Source: Flaccisagitta enflata (Eukaryota; Chaetognatha; Sagittoidea; Aphragmophora). Taken from it: a stretch of DNA of 64,000 bases. The notes beneath the pieces are model-generated. The model saw nothing but the letters and a program-made list of their open reading frames with translations. It was not told the origin of the DNA and did not search any database. The stretch lies in assembly GCA_965153355.1 (NCBI GenBank), contig OZ231127.1, forward strand, positions 27,652,001-27,716,000, given 5' to 3'. This document shows positions 11,301 through 23,710 of the stretch, in pieces. Both the position numbers and the translations under genes were made by a program. Every line of letters begins with the position of its first letter. The stretch's first letter is position 1.

Positions 11301-11960
11301 GTATATACTAGCTTGTACCGAAATGACAATAAACAATAATATCAGAATTCTACAAGTAGTTCTTGTTGTGGGGCTGTCTTGGGCTTCTAATGACATCAAT
11401 TTCAGTTTGAAAATTTTGCATCTTGCTGTCCGCGCCTTACCTTGAAATTTCCTTTAACCTATAGGAAACAAAAAAATTCAAGTTACTAAAATCCCATTTT
11501 TGACTGCATATTTGAAATCTGCATGAAAAACTGATAATTGAAAGTGCTCTCCTTTTTTCAAAATTCCTTCGGGATCATAGTCAAATTTCATCTTAAAGAT
11601 ATGACAAAAGGTAAGTTCGGCTATTTTACAAAGAAATAAAAGAGGAAGGTAAGTTTTGCAAACTTCAACGCTTATTTTGAGCATCTTCTAGTTGGAATAT
11701 TGAAAAAAGGAAAGCACTTTCTATTAACAGTATTTTCTGCAGATTTCAAATCTGCAGTCAAAACAGATATTTAAGCACTTTGAAATTTTTGGTTCCCCAT
11801 AGAGGTAGGTTTTACCAAAGGTAAGATGCGGAAAGCTTAAAGTAGGATTTGAGTGGCAAAACTGATCTTAACAGGAGCCCAAGACAGCCCCACAGCATAA
11901 AGTGCATGTAGAATGCCAAATTTATCACTTTCCGTCATTTAGGTACAAGCTAGTATATAC
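11301..11960. mobile_element. Long imperfect palindrome / foldback element
   Basis: Ends are a perfect 19-bp inverted repeat: GTATATACTAGCTTGTACC (11301-11319) and its complement (11942-11960). Homology continues inward: TGGGGCTGTCTTGGGCT pairs with AGCCCAAGACAGCCCCA, and GACTGCATATTTGAAATCTGC pairs with GCAGATTTCAAATCTGCAGTC. The arms are about 330 bp and diverged. No ORF and no clear target duplication. Confidence 0.75.
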
Positions 11961-12171
11961 CTAAGGAGTTTTGATAATGTTTCAAAAAAAAAAAAAAAAA
12001 CATATTTCAACAGGTCCCACAAAATTAGGCGGAAAGTGATAAAAACTCATGGTAAAAAACACTATAAATGTAAATAGATTCAATCCAAACGATCCACTGA
12101 TATTATCATTTTCTTTTGCAACGTCGACTGTGATAAATCTTGATCGTTTGTTTTCTCTTTCTCTTACAGAA

Positions 12172-12343
12172 AAACAAGGCCGGATACACGGCCACCAGTT
12201 ACGGACGGGTGGGCAGGGGCGGAAATGCGCGTTTCCTCACTTTTCGACTCGTGTCCACGGACCGACCAACGGACCGACGGACCGACCGACGGACCGACCG
12301 ACGGACAAAGCCTCTTATAGAGTTGCGTGTCCGCAACTAAAAC
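12172..12343 (+). mobile_element. Family B element, GTTGCG subtype
   Basis: Left end AAACAAGGCCGGATACACGG; left repeat AGTTACGGAC (12197-12206, one change from consensus); GGGTGGGCAGGGGCGGAAAT; (GACC/GACG)n at 12259-12306; right hairpin AGTTGCGTGTCCGCAACT (12321-12338), then AAAA. Shares its whole left half with the copies at 14664-14819 and 39852-40002. Confidence 0.88.
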
Positions 12344-12750
12344 GAAGAACAGAGATTTATTGGCAAGCAAAAGGACGATCTGGACGGATCTACACCCTAC
12401 TTACAGCAATTTCGATTCTTCGACCATTACTTACAGAAACAGATTACTCCGTTATATTGCATTCAGAACTTTTGATTTCGCCGCCTTTCCCTTGTCTAAT
12501 TTTCATTCAAAACATACTCTGTTATTGAAAAAGAAGAAAACGATTATCTAAAACATCAACAAGTGATGTTAGATAGAAGAAGGAAGTCATCGTCTTTCAG
12601 GGCAATTCATCTAAAATCCTTTTCACTCTTAACTTAATAGAAAGAAATAAGAAAAATATAAAACAAAGAAAATTCTTAACTTCATGAAATATGCAGGGTA
12701 AGACCCCTTTTTAGCCTCTCCCAGCGGCACGAGTTTTTATTCAGTACATC

Positions 12751-12850
12751 TACCGTATTTCTTGAAATTAGCGCCCCGGGCGCTTTTGAAATTGAAATGA
12801 AACATTGTTGTTTTAAACCTGCAATTAGCGCCCCCTTTTCACTAATATAT
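12751..12850 (-). mobile_element. Family D MITE, half copy
   Basis: TACCGTATTTCTTG, GCGCCCCGGGCGC and GCAATTAGCGCCCCC match the right end of the 5759-6107 element in inverted orientation. The other end is not found. Confidence 0.65.
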
Positions 12851-13582
12851 CAATAATATTCTATGAAATTTACACTTTCTGACAATTTTCTTATAATTTA
12901 AATCAGCAAATCACTAAAAAGAGAATACATGTCAATTCAGAGTAAAGCGGATTCGTTTTCCATCGGACTTTTTTAAAGAGAGAATTTTGGAGAAAACATG
13001 AAAATGAGTAATGAATCAGATCGATTTGGTTGATGAAGAAAGTCGAGGGCATCAACCTAGACAATTAAAGGTATGGCCGTGGGGATGAATAGACAATGAG
13101 TATCATACGAAAGAACTAACTGACCAACGGTCCGAGGCTAAGTGAAGGTCCTACAGTATGCAGGTACAAAGATAAACAAAAGCCATTCCGAAATTATTAA
13201 AAATACCAACGGTAGGAGCCGCTCGCAGCCTTTTCCCTCTACCTTTTGTTTCTTTCGGTGGGGTAAGTGTAAAGGTGTGTCAGTTTCAAACTTACCTTAG
13301 TTATGAAATAACGCCAAATACAACATTATATACATTAGAATCTAAAGAAAAGTCACATCAGAGCGTGACCGTTTTCAACTTATTACAAATTCAGTCCATA
13401 CCTTTGGCATACACAGTTACATGCATAATCGTCAATACCTGAGGTGAAATAAGCAGAAACCTGTTTGACAGGTTAGTTCTCCAGCGTCGCTGCAGGAGGC
13501 TGCCATTCAACCGTTGCTTTTTGCTGCCGCTGCTGTAAGGAAGAACCCATTTTCATCGTTACACAAACAGACAATAAAAAAA
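12851..13582. other. Upstream region of the Ly6-type gene; no other gene seen
   Basis: AT-rich with no strong coding pattern. The 100 bp before 13583 (CTGCTGTAAGG..., ACAATAAAAAAA) could be 5' UTR. An in-frame ATG at 13514 would add 23 residues ahead of the signal peptide, which argues for the 13583 start. Confidence 0.4.
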
Positions 13583-15246
13583 ATGGAAACCTCAATTTAC
13601 GCCGTATTTTTCTTACTTTTCTCGATATTGTCTGTGACTGAGGGTGGGTTTTTTGATCTCTACTGTTACCGTTGCCACAGCAATGAAAAAGGATGCGGCG
13701 AAAAGCTAAACTGGTGGCTACTTCAACGTGAGGTGAGGAATATCAAAGGCGCGGTCATTACATGGAATGATGAAACGTTCGAAATAGGTGTGGCCATGTG
13801 GTTCTTCATATTGTAATTGTTGACTTGATGATTCGCTACGTAATACAGTGGAACCTCGTAATATCAGACCCGCTTTCAAAGGTTCCCCATCAATAAAGTT
13901 CAATATTTTAAGGTCCCAAATGATAGCTTTTGATGTGATTTCAAGTTCAAGTAAACTGGTAAAGGAAAGCCTATGGCTTGTTGTCCCAGTTCAATCCGTT
14001 AACCATCTTTCACCTTTCTTTTAAGGTGAACTTAAGATAAAAATGAAAAATCTATGGTCCCAATAGGACCGATGAGACGGGGTCCTACTGTAGTTGATAT
14101 ACAGTTCGTCCATTTGCATGCTAATACCCTAAACATTAAAAGTATTTGACCAGAGAAATTGTTTGTACCTAACTGATCCTTTCTGATAATACTGAAGTGG
14201 CAAAATCGCGTTGCTTCGTTGGTCGGTTTGTCCGTCCTTCCATACCTCCCAAGTTGGTTAACAATAATCAGATGTTCATTGTTTAAACTGACCGATGAAG
14301 TGACTGACCGAGGAATCAGATATTCATCTTCAAAGTTGCGCGCATAAGACTCAAAATAGAAGATGATCAAAGAATCTAGGGCTAATGATAGCGGTGGAGC
14401 ACAACTAGAGCGCACCCGCTAATAAGGCAGGACCCTCTATAAGGCATATAACTCGTAGTCCCTTGAGAGATTTTGCAGTTATTTCTATATTGGCAATAGG
14501 GCAGCTTCACTATAAGGATTTTGCTCATTTCCAAATGCCAATGCTTGCGTTATAGTGAAGCTTAATGGTATCAAATCCTGATGATTACATGAGGATTACG
14601 CTTACTATGGCCACTTCACATACGACCAAAATTGAACGCTCAATTTGCACGTTTTTGATGCGTTTTTAGTTGCGGACACGCAACTCTATAAGAGGCTTTG
14701 TCCGTCCGTCCGTCGGTTGGTCGGTCCGTCGGTGAGCACGAGTCGAAAAGAGTGAAAACGCGCATTTCCGCCCCTGCCCACCTGTCCGCAACTGGTGGCC
14801 GTGTATCCGGCCTTGTTTATGAGAAATCTCTTTTACCTTTTTCCTTAATTACAATATTTCAGATCTGCGACATGGAAAGTCCGAAATGTGTAAAGATCAT
14901 CAAAAGAGAAAACGCGCAGAAATCTTACACACGCGCATGTCTGAAGGACATTGTAGGCGGAATACCGAATATGCCCATCCATACCAAGAATGGATGCTGG
15001 GGTAACGCTTGATGGCTAACTAGAACTGTGTTTGATTGTGTTTTCTTCGCTGTGTCTCAATTACATACTGTCTGTTCATAAAGCGATCTCTCAATGGATG
15101 ATTGGACTTCTCTCCTCAATGTTTTTGTGTTCTCTGTTTCATCTTTCTGTGCCTTTCTTTTTTTTTTTATTTGTCTCAGACTCTCAGTCGCCGTGTCTGT
15201 TCGTCTCTGTCTGTCTTTCTGCATGTCTGTCTCTCTGTCTGTGTGT

Positions 15247-15307
<61 letters not shown>

Positions 15308-15535
15308 AACATCAATCCTTTTCTATACCCATCCACTTTTGAAGGTGGCACTGATCAGAAGACGCCGATGTCAATGGAGCAAGTCAATCAAATTCCCGAC
15401 GCCAACTTTGAAGTGTTTTGCTTTTGCGACGAAGTCAACGGTTGCAACGCAGCGCCTCCGCCGTCCAACGTCGCCAATCATATCGCCATCGTCGCCGCGC
15501 TTCTATTCACCGCTCTTTGTCTCTCCAGATCATGA
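13583..15535 (+). CDS. Ly6/uPAR-type GPI-anchored protein (quiver/sleepless-like), three exons
   Basis: Exons 13583-13732, 14863-15001 and 15345-15535 join in frame (phases 0 and 1) to give 159 residues. Donors are GTGAGG (13733) and GTAACG (15002); acceptors end TTTCAG (14862) and TTGAAG (15344). Residues 1-21 are a hydrophobic signal peptide. The mature part starts LYCYRC and has ten Cys (28, 31, 38, 52, 59, 76, 95, 122, 124, 130), ending FCFC...GCN, the three-finger Ly6 pattern. Residues 141-156 are a hydrophobic tail followed only by RS, as in GPI-anchor signals. In insects, quiver/sleepless proteins modulate K+ channels and nicotinic receptors at the surface of neurons; that role is only inferred here. 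Intron 1 (1130 bp) holds a pogo-like MITE and a family B copy; intron 2 holds (TC)n. No AATAAA seen close downstream. Confidence 0.85.
13844..14092. mobile_element. pogo/Tigger-like MITE in intron 1
   Basis: Starts TACAGTGGAACCTCGTAAT and ends with the complement of TACAGTAGGACCCCGTCTC, an imperfect inverted repeat of the CAGTRGRACCYCGT type known from pogo/Tigger elements, with TA at both edges. The interior phrase GGTAAAGGAAAGCC recurs near 35000. Confidence 0.65.
14388..14560 (+). mobile_element. Second pogo-like fragment in intron 1
   Basis: GGTGGAGCACAACTAGAGCG and CCCGCTAATAAGGCAGG, then AGAGATTTTGCAG, match 35205-35285 in order. Probably part of the same transposon family as 13844-14092. 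Confidence 0.45.
14664..14819 (-). mobile_element. Family B element in intron 1
   Basis: Inverted copy. Hairpin AGTTGCGGACACGCAACT (14668-14685); (GTCC/GTCGGTT)n (14700-14733); left repeat complement GTCCGCAACT (14784-14793), the exact reverse complement of 14668-14677; left end CCGGCCTTGTTT (to 14818). It ends about 45 bp before the exon 2 acceptor. Confidence 0.88.
15230..15308 (+). repeat. (TC)n in intron 2
   Basis: (GTCT) and (GT) interruptions, then pure (TC)n (15250-15306), 37 bp before the exon 3 acceptor. It could contribute to the polypyrimidine tract. Confidence 0.96.
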
Positions 15536-16090
15536 AAATGTACATAAGAAGCAACGCACGTTAACGATACCCCCCCCATTTGTATCCACACACACGGACG
15601 GAGAAATACGGACAAACCAGCAACCTATTCCTTCCTTTTCACAAATACCGTTCTTTTTTTTCATCCAGATATTTTATGTATGCTTTAGTTTGGTGTATGA
15701 TCAAGTATATGACTTCACTCACGCTTGACTTTACCCCCCCAAGCCAATTGTCCATTTGTACGTCTTTACGGCCATTCGTCCGTATGTTATTGATTACATC
15801 CATCATCTTTTTGTTTGGCCTTATCATAACCTGAAATCATTTTGATGATAACATGTTTTCAACTGCATCTGATCCTAATTACTTGTAAGGCTAATTGTGG
15901 CTCTTTTTGGGGAAGCAGAGTGGTTCAAATATTTCTTGTGTACAGTAATGAATCAATTTGTTCTCAGTTCTGCGATGTTTGTTTTGATATTTTGATTGGA
16001 CTTCTATGCCCACTAATGTTGATTATCCTGTGTATAAAAACCTTATGATGAATCACTTCCTATGAAATGTTGCTTTTTCTCATATCGCAG
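15536..16090. other. 3' flank of the Ly6-type gene; no other gene
   Basis: Probable 3' UTR followed by AT-rich spacer. No AATAAA close to the stop. Confidence 0.4.
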
Positions 16091-16094
16091 TAAC

Positions 16095-16096
<2 letters not shown>

Positions 16097-16180
<84 letters not shown>
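16097..16180 (+). repeat. (AG)n microsatellite
   Basis: About 42 dinucleotide units, followed by a degenerate GAGAGACA region to 16240. Confidence 0.98.
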
Positions 16181-16511
16181 GTGGAGAGAGACAAACAGAA
16201 GGTCATAAGGAAAACGAGAGACAAAAAAAGAATAGCAGGGTGGGAGAGAGACAAGACAGACAACAATGGAAAGACCAAGAGAAGGGGCTGACGTTCATTT
16301 TTAAACGGGCGATGTCTTTTTAAGCAGTGTTTGAACAACTCATTATTTTGTTACATATCTCCTTTTGCCAATGTTTACCGACTGGATGCCAAATGGCCTT
16401 CTACCAGCAGGGAGGAAAGGAAAAAAAAAAGATTCCCTCTCGCGAACTTTACTGTTTGCTCTTCTTTTTTATTTGAAAATCAAGGAATTGCGAGAATGCG
16501 TGCATGGAAAG

Positions 16512-16513
<2 letters not shown>

Positions 16514-16601
<88 letters not shown>
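16514..16601 (+). repeat. (GA)n microsatellite
   Basis: About 44 perfect units. Confidence 0.98.
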
Positions 16602-16604
<3 letters not shown>

Positions 16605-16973
16605 AAAAAGAGAGAGTAAATGTGTGTATCTCCTGTACAGGTGTCTATCTAGGGGAGATTAACATTAATTGTAAGTGGCTCTGTCTCCATTTTACCATCT
16701 TTTCTCGAATAGTACCTGCATTTTTTTGTATTCTACTTCAGCCTGTCTGTGCAGTTGTATCTCTGTCAGCTCCACTGCTTGTCCACTTGACTGTCAATGT
16801 CTCTCTCTCTCTCTCTCTCTCCCGTTCTCTCTTGAATATTTCACAGCCATATTCAAAGTTAAGAAATGGGGAAGAATCCCTGACGAAGTTGGAAATAACC
16901 TTTTGGAGGAAAAAATGAACCAAATTCAAATTGACAAAGATGAAAGAGAAATCGAATTCGAGTCTACGCATGC

Positions 16974-17190
<217 letters not shown>

Positions 17191-17283
17191 TCAGTCAGAC
17201 AGAGACAGAGAGAATTAACGACAGGAAGGAAGTAAAGGTCTTCATTTTGCGTCTCGGCTTCCATATTTTCCATGATGGTAGAA

Positions 17284-17511
17284 CAGGGCCGTGGAGAGAA
17301 ATGGCGGGCCCCCCCTCTGGCCCTCAAGGCCGGGCCCCCTCCCCTAGTGTCCCCCTACACCCTCTCCCCCCCCCCCTGCACTTTGCAAATTTTTTTTGTA
17401 TCGTAAAAATTTTTTAGTTTTTTTTTCTTTTACCCTAGGGGTCCCCCGGGCCCCCCTAAGACCCGGGCCCCCCTTCTCAGAGGGGGGTGGACCCCCCTCT
17501 CCACGGCCCTG
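17284..17511. mobile_element. hAT-type MITE with 8-bp target duplication
   Basis: A perfect 15-bp terminal inverted repeat, CAGGGCCGTGGAGAG (17284-17298) and CTCTCCACGGCCCTG (17497-17511), is flanked on both sides by the direct repeat TGGTAGAA (17276-17283 and 17512-17519). CAGGG ends and an 8-bp duplication are the hAT signature. The interior is rich in GGGCCCC runs with no ORF; movement would need a hAT transposase from elsewhere. A related decayed piece is at 35388-35580. Confidence 0.9.
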
Positions 17512-17849
17512 TGGTAGAAGGAGGGGGAGCTGGAGGAGGAGTTGTTGGCTGGGATTTTGCCCGTTGATGATATGCAGGAAAAATAAAGTCGGCGCTGAGT
17601 TAACGAATCTTTGGGGACATGCGCTGCACATTCAAGCATCCTCACTCTGCTGGCAATTTTTTTATGACATCGCGATGATGAGTATAGGATATAAAGCTAT
17701 AGCTATGATCTCAAATTTTTGTTTGTACACGAATTTTTCCATTTTTTGGTTAAGGGTTACTGAGTTACCGAAATTTCCTCTCGAGAAAACCCCTCAAAAT
17801 TGCCCCCAAATCATGAAGAATTTCAGTTAGTTTCAAATGCTGTCAAACT

Positions 17850-18066
17850 AAACAAGCCAAAGAGGGCCAGAGTCGCGGACAGTTGAGCAGGGGCAGTACT
17901 CGGCTGCTACAAAACTACAGTAGAACAGTATTTCACTTTTACATAACTACCTTACAATAACCTACAACACTAAAAAAAGAAAGAAAAAAGAAAGACTATA
18001 TCTCAGGAATATTACGGATGGACGGAGTGACAAAGCAAGGTGAAGAGTCGCATGTTCGCGACTGAT
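17850..18066 (+). mobile_element. Family B element, mixed subtype
   Basis: Left end AAACAAGCC; left repeat AGTCGCGGAC (17871-17880). Right hairpin AGTCGCATGTTCGCGACT (18046-18063) pairs AGTCGC with GCGACT. GGACGGAGTGACAAAGC precedes the hairpin. Confidence 0.75.
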
Positions 18067-18307
18067 AACTAGCTTTAGTTATCAATCCATAGCATTGACT
18101 CATGATTGCACTTCTCCGAACGTGAACGCGCTCAAACAAGTCGCAGACGACTGAGTTTCTTTACAAATAGGAAATCGATAATTGTGACAGAATTTTGGTG
18201 GTTTTCATGGGAAAAAAAAACAGACTCGCGCTTCTATGATTACGAGGATGGTAAAATGCCATGGTCTGGTAGATGGACAGTGATAACAACTTCGCAAGTT
18301 TACGTAA

Positions 18308-18440
18308 GAACAAGGCCGTAGTTACGTGCGGCTGGGCAGGAGCGTTTTTCAATGACCGCCCCCCCAAAAAAAGAACCCCGAAAATTGTACAACGCTTGGA
18401 AAGTTTCATCGGCGAAGTAACTGGAAGTGTCGCATGCTCA
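18308..18440 (+). mobile_element. Family B remnant
   Basis: Left-end motif GAACAAGGCCGTAGTTACG and GGCTGGGCAGGAGCG. A weak GTCGCATGCTCAC near 18430 may be the decayed right end. Confidence 0.35.
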
Positions 18441-19185
18441 CCTTTATAGACACCTCTGTTTGGTTACACTCTGTTCGTATGATTATGAAGTAGATTGTCA
18501 CGCTTTATGGCATTGGTTCATGTTAGAAATCTGTTCGATGTCTTACGCTAAATGAACCATCAGTAGAGAGAATGAACAATTCCTGGGGAGACTGGAAATG
18601 ATTATGTTCCCTCGCAACGTGGTATCGTAAACGAGAGGCAGATGGTTGAAATCATCATCATTAAACAAACACGCCCGCGCAACGACGATTAGAAGAGACT
18701 AAAGGGAGTATTGCTAGCTGTATTTGCCATGGGCACGAAAATATCCCGCCCATGGCGTGTAACGTAGTCGTCATTGGTAATGATTCATTATCGCTATTAT
18801 CGCGACCACCATGGCCATCAAAATTGTAATGATGATTGTCCGATTGATGCTTCAACGGGGGATGCGGCCACCCTGTGGTACCTCAGTCAAGATACCACTA
18901 ACAATGCAGCTATATCGTAGCAGTAAGTAAGGTTTGCCAAGACAGGGCCCAACCTGAAATTGAGGCTACTTGAACCCACTACAGATTTCGCGGCCACCAA
19001 GACCTCACTTGATGGCAGTCATCGCCATTGGTCATCCAAGCTGCCAGGAGCATCACGGCCATAAACGTGTTTGGCGCCTAAAGGCAACGTCCAACCATCA
19101 ATGGGCGGGCAAATGCGTGTTTGGGGATTCAAGAGTGAGGAAGAAAACGGAAAACGTAGACTTAACTTGTCAAGGCAAATCACAC
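18441..19185. other. No gene recognised
   Basis: Mixed-composition DNA. Short frames near 18661-18855 and 18970-19170 lack domains or splice-supported extension. Confidence 0.4.
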
Positions 19186-19349
<164 letters not shown>

Positions 19350-19519
19350 TCGGAGCGAAAGACAAAAGACGAAAACACACGCGCACGCATAGATACACAA
19401 TAGCACGCACATGCATGTGGCGTTATCACTCAGCATTAGTGTCTCAACGCTCCAAGAGACCAGAGGCTCATTTCTCTATTTCATCATGGACAGGTTATTA
19501 CTACCTTTGGCAACGGATC

Positions 19520-19636
<117 letters not shown>

Positions 19637-19956
19637 GCTTCGGTATTAATAGACACTGTTATTAATGATCCCCGTAACGATATCCCCAGACCCCCATACT
19701 CGACAAACAATTGATTATGCATAGAAAGACATTGACAAACGTCAGCGGAGATACGTTACTTTTCACTCTCGAGCCTATCCAATAATCCACTATCCATGCA
19801 ATACAATTACTCATGGGCGTTATTGTGGTATTGTATCATCAAGCCCCCACCTCAAGAAAAAAAAGTAAAGAAAAAAAATCCAAGGAAAAAAAAAGCGCGG
19901 ATAACGGACCAATTCGTAGTCACTTGCGGTTGGCAGTGGAAATAATGTGTGTGCAG

Positions 19957-20295
19957 TAGCCCACTATAAAAAAACGCTTTTTCATGGCGAGGCTCTCTAT
20001 CCAAGGAATCTGGCTCAAAATCATGTATATAGATGATCCAACACAAAAATTTGACCTTGTGGCTTCTCTAAAGTGTGCCCGCCACCACCCCCATATCCCA
20101 TAGGAAATGTACAGGAGGATTTTGGTCTGCAGAGCCTCCTATCTTTTATAATGGGAAATGGGGTATGTGGCGGGCACACTTTATAGAACATCCATGGCCA
20201 AATTTTTGTCATGGACCATCTAGTTTTATGATTTTGAGTCATATCTCTTCAATAGAGAACTTTTCTATGAAAAAGTGTGTTTTCTTAGTGGGCTA
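19957..20295. mobile_element. Short foldback element (TAGCCCACTA ends)
   Basis: Ends TAGCCCACTA (19957-19966) and TAGTGGGCTA (20286-20295). Arms pair inward through CTTTTTCATGG, TCAAAATCATG, AAAGTGTGCCCGCCAC (near 20070) with GTGGCGGGCACACTTT (near 20167), and the centre AGGAGG/CCTCCT. No ORF. Confidence 0.75.
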
Positions 20296-20424
20296 GTCTG
20301 CAGGGCCAGTAAGGCCCAGTATTGAGGGTGGACAGGGGCTGTAACATGGATAGAAAGAAGCAGTAATGCTCAGAAATATCTCTTTTGGTCGAAATCGCAT
20401 CATCTAAAAATAAGCGCAACATGA

Positions 20425-20515
20425 ATTGTCAAACTTTTGCCCGACCGACCGACTGACCGCACAATGGAGAGACACGACTAGATTAAGATGATGTGCATTT
20501 GCGCATCTAAAAAGA
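20425..20515 (+). mobile_element. Family B right end, GATGTGC subtype
   Basis: CCGACCGACCGACTGACC precedes the hairpin GATGTGC (20490-20496) / GCGCATC (20501-20507), followed by TAAAAAG. A fourth hairpin sequence class. The left end is not clear. Confidence 0.5.
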
Positions 20516-21046
20516 GAAAAGAAACTATACCCTCGTCGCCTTGAACACCTAAAGAATGCCTAATTTATATTTTGGTTCCACATTTCCAATCTTCTCCTCC
20601 TTTTCACTTTTGCTCGATATTCCGACGGTTCTCCATCTGTTCCCAGAGTCTGTTTCTGCAGATGACTTACTTATCTGTCTCCTCGTCTTTGTACTCTTCA
20701 GCTAACACCTTAGACTCACATCAAAGTATTACCGCATCACCTAAAAAAAAGGTCTGCGCGTTTGTCCACCTGACCATCTGTCAGTCTACTCTATGTTTAA
20801 TTAAGAAATTATCACCCTTTTCAGCTTTAGGCTTTTTGTGTCTTCTCCGATAATTGAGCCTCGAGAGTCGAGTCAAAGGTTACGACATTTTGAGGCTCTT
20901 TTCTTCGTTATGGTTCATTAATCAGTTTATGCCTTTCGGTGGTTTGACCCTTTTCCAGTTTTTCTCCGTCTTCAAATAAATTCACCTTCGACCTCGACGA
21001 ACTCTAGACTAAATATCTATCTTTACTCCTTCGTTTCTAATGATTC
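20516..21046. other. No gene recognised
   Basis: T/C-rich spacer without domain-bearing ORFs or element ends. Confidence 0.4.
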
Positions 21047-21419
<373 letters not shown>

Positions 21420-22167
21420 GTAGTGTGCAGTTGTACTTCTTATTATCATTTATTATCTTTCTCACCACAGACACATCTGGCCCGCGATCGCCTAGTCCGT
21501 CTATAGTTAACGTATGTACAGATGGCGTCTATATATTCATAAACTCATTGATATTCAAAACATGGTCCATTATGTAACTCTCAATCGAGTTATCTAAAAC
21601 CACATTAGAAAAAGGTAACCACAAAAAAAAAAATGGTTTAGAGTGCAGAGGTCGTTGTTCCTTCAAGATGTAATTCCGCGCTGTCAGTTGAAAATGTAAA
21701 ATATGACTTTTCAATAAGATAAATGGCGCAACCTTCCGTTCAACATACCGTTTTTTATTCAAAAAAAAAAAAAAAAGAAAAAATATGATATTATCAACAG
21801 AGGCTCCAACTAGATTTTTTAAGGTGCACCAAGGCATGTTCATTGAAGAACGTGTCCGACTGTCCGTCTATCAGATTTGATAAAAAGGTCACTGTTCAGT
21901 GTTCACAAACTCACCCTAAGCCTCTTATTCCTCTACCTCTCCACTTCTTTCCAGTCATGGCTCATGATTTCTGACCCGCGGCCAGCAAGTCGTCAAGGTG
22001 ATATAAGAGTTGTTCTATCCTCATCGACTCTCTCTCATTTGTCATTTTCTTCTTTTGCCTAGTTCTCATGAATATTTGAATTGAACGACCGAAAAAGCAA
22101 AAATGTGATCTATGACCGTAGCCAGAAACCAGTCGTATGTGCTCACCAGCTTAGTAGCTATACCAAC
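21420..22167. other. No gene recognised
   Basis: AT-rich spacer with a poly(A) run near 21761-21775. Confidence 0.4.
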
Positions 22168-22370
22168 AAGTAACGCGGGGTTATAATGTCGTCGTGGATG
22201 GGAGAGCAGGGTAACCCCCCCCCCCAAATACACACTTCACAAAATCAAAACCGCAACATAATACATGCGCGTTTTCTCACTTTTCAACTCTAGCATTGCC
22301 AACCGACGGACTGACCGGACCAACGCATGGACAAAGCCTCTCACAGAGTTGCAAGTCCGCGACCTAAAAG
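22168..22370 (+). mobile_element. Family B subfamily copy (AACAAGTGACGCG type)
   Basis: Left end CAACAAGTAACGCGGGGTTA and a C run (22207-22216), then ATGCGCGTTTTCTCACTTTT as in the 39852 copy, CCGACGGACTGACCGGACC, and the decayed hairpin AGTTGCAAGTCCGCGACCT (22347-22365) followed by AAAAG. Confidence 0.65.
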
Positions 22371-23040
22371 GTGAGATGGTGCTCTTTCGACCGTACTTAT
22401 CATTAATTCATACATTTTTGCAACGTGTGCCGTTGGCTAGACTGATAGTAATACAATAACAAACACGAAAGAAGTAAAACTTAAAAGGCGGGGGAGGCAA
22501 TTGAATTAACCCAAAGAAATACAGAATTCGTGGCTCTTATTCTCAATTCTCATAGGCGGCAAAAGGGAAAAGGGTAGAAGGTCAGTCGGGGGTTGGGCAA
22601 GATTGAGGGTCGAAATGGAAGAATCAAAGGATAGGAAACCTTTTTAGAACGCGTCCGTTTATCCCTCTCTCCCTCTGTCCGTCCATATGTCCAATGTCCA
22701 TAAAACTTTGCTTTTGCTATATTCTTGGATGTTTTTATGCATCAGTACCCCCAGTGCCCCTGCCCAGTGCCCACCTCACGCAACTTTGGTAGTCGCGTAT
22801 CCTTTCTGATTAGCTTGGGTGGAGTAGGGGGGGGGGCGTTCAGGATAGGCAGTGTGGGAAATGGATATTTTGGAGATTGAACGCGAACGAATTAACCAAA
22901 GTCTGGGAATGTTGTCATCTTCCTTCGGATGAAATAATAGATGCCGATAATAAATGCGTAGCCTCTTTCCTAGATGGCAATTCCCGCCGGCAACATCAAT
23001 GCTTCTGGTGCATTCTCCCAATCTCCCTCGACTTCTCTCT
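22371..23040. other. Non-coding; inverted family B left-end remnant at about 22758-22815
   Basis: CCCCTGCCCAGTGCCCACC, then CGCAACTTTGGTAGTCGCG, looks like an inverted family B left half. No gene. Confidence 0.4.
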
Positions 23041-23157
23041 CTCTCTGTCTTGTCTCTCTGTCGGGTCTGTCTCTGGTTTTCTTTACGCTTGTGTATATAT
23101 ATGCTTGTGTGTCTGTTGCCATCAGTCTGATTTTTACTATTACTCTTTGTGTGTGCT

Positions 23158-23273
<116 letters not shown>

Positions 23274-23513
23274 TTCTGCCACTCTCTGTCACTTTGTGTC
23301 TCTGTCTCTCACTAAATCTGTCCGTTTCAGTCTTTCTCCGTCTGTTTCTATTTGCCTGTCTGTTTCTCTCTCTCTCCTTCTCTCTCTCTCTCCTTCTCTC
23401 TCTCTCTTCGCGCATCTAGTGCATGTGATGGCGTCTTTCGCATTCCAAACGCAGTTATGATGTCAAAAAAGAAAGACGACCTAGCTTTGATATCACCACG
23501 AAGAGAAAGACAA

Positions 23514-23619
<106 letters not shown>

Positions 23620-23710
23620 CCGTTTTGTTCACTGCACTGGGAATGTTTCAAGCGCCCTTTTACGGAAAATGAATGTCGCGTGCGCCAGAGAAATTGGTGA
23701 CACAATGACA

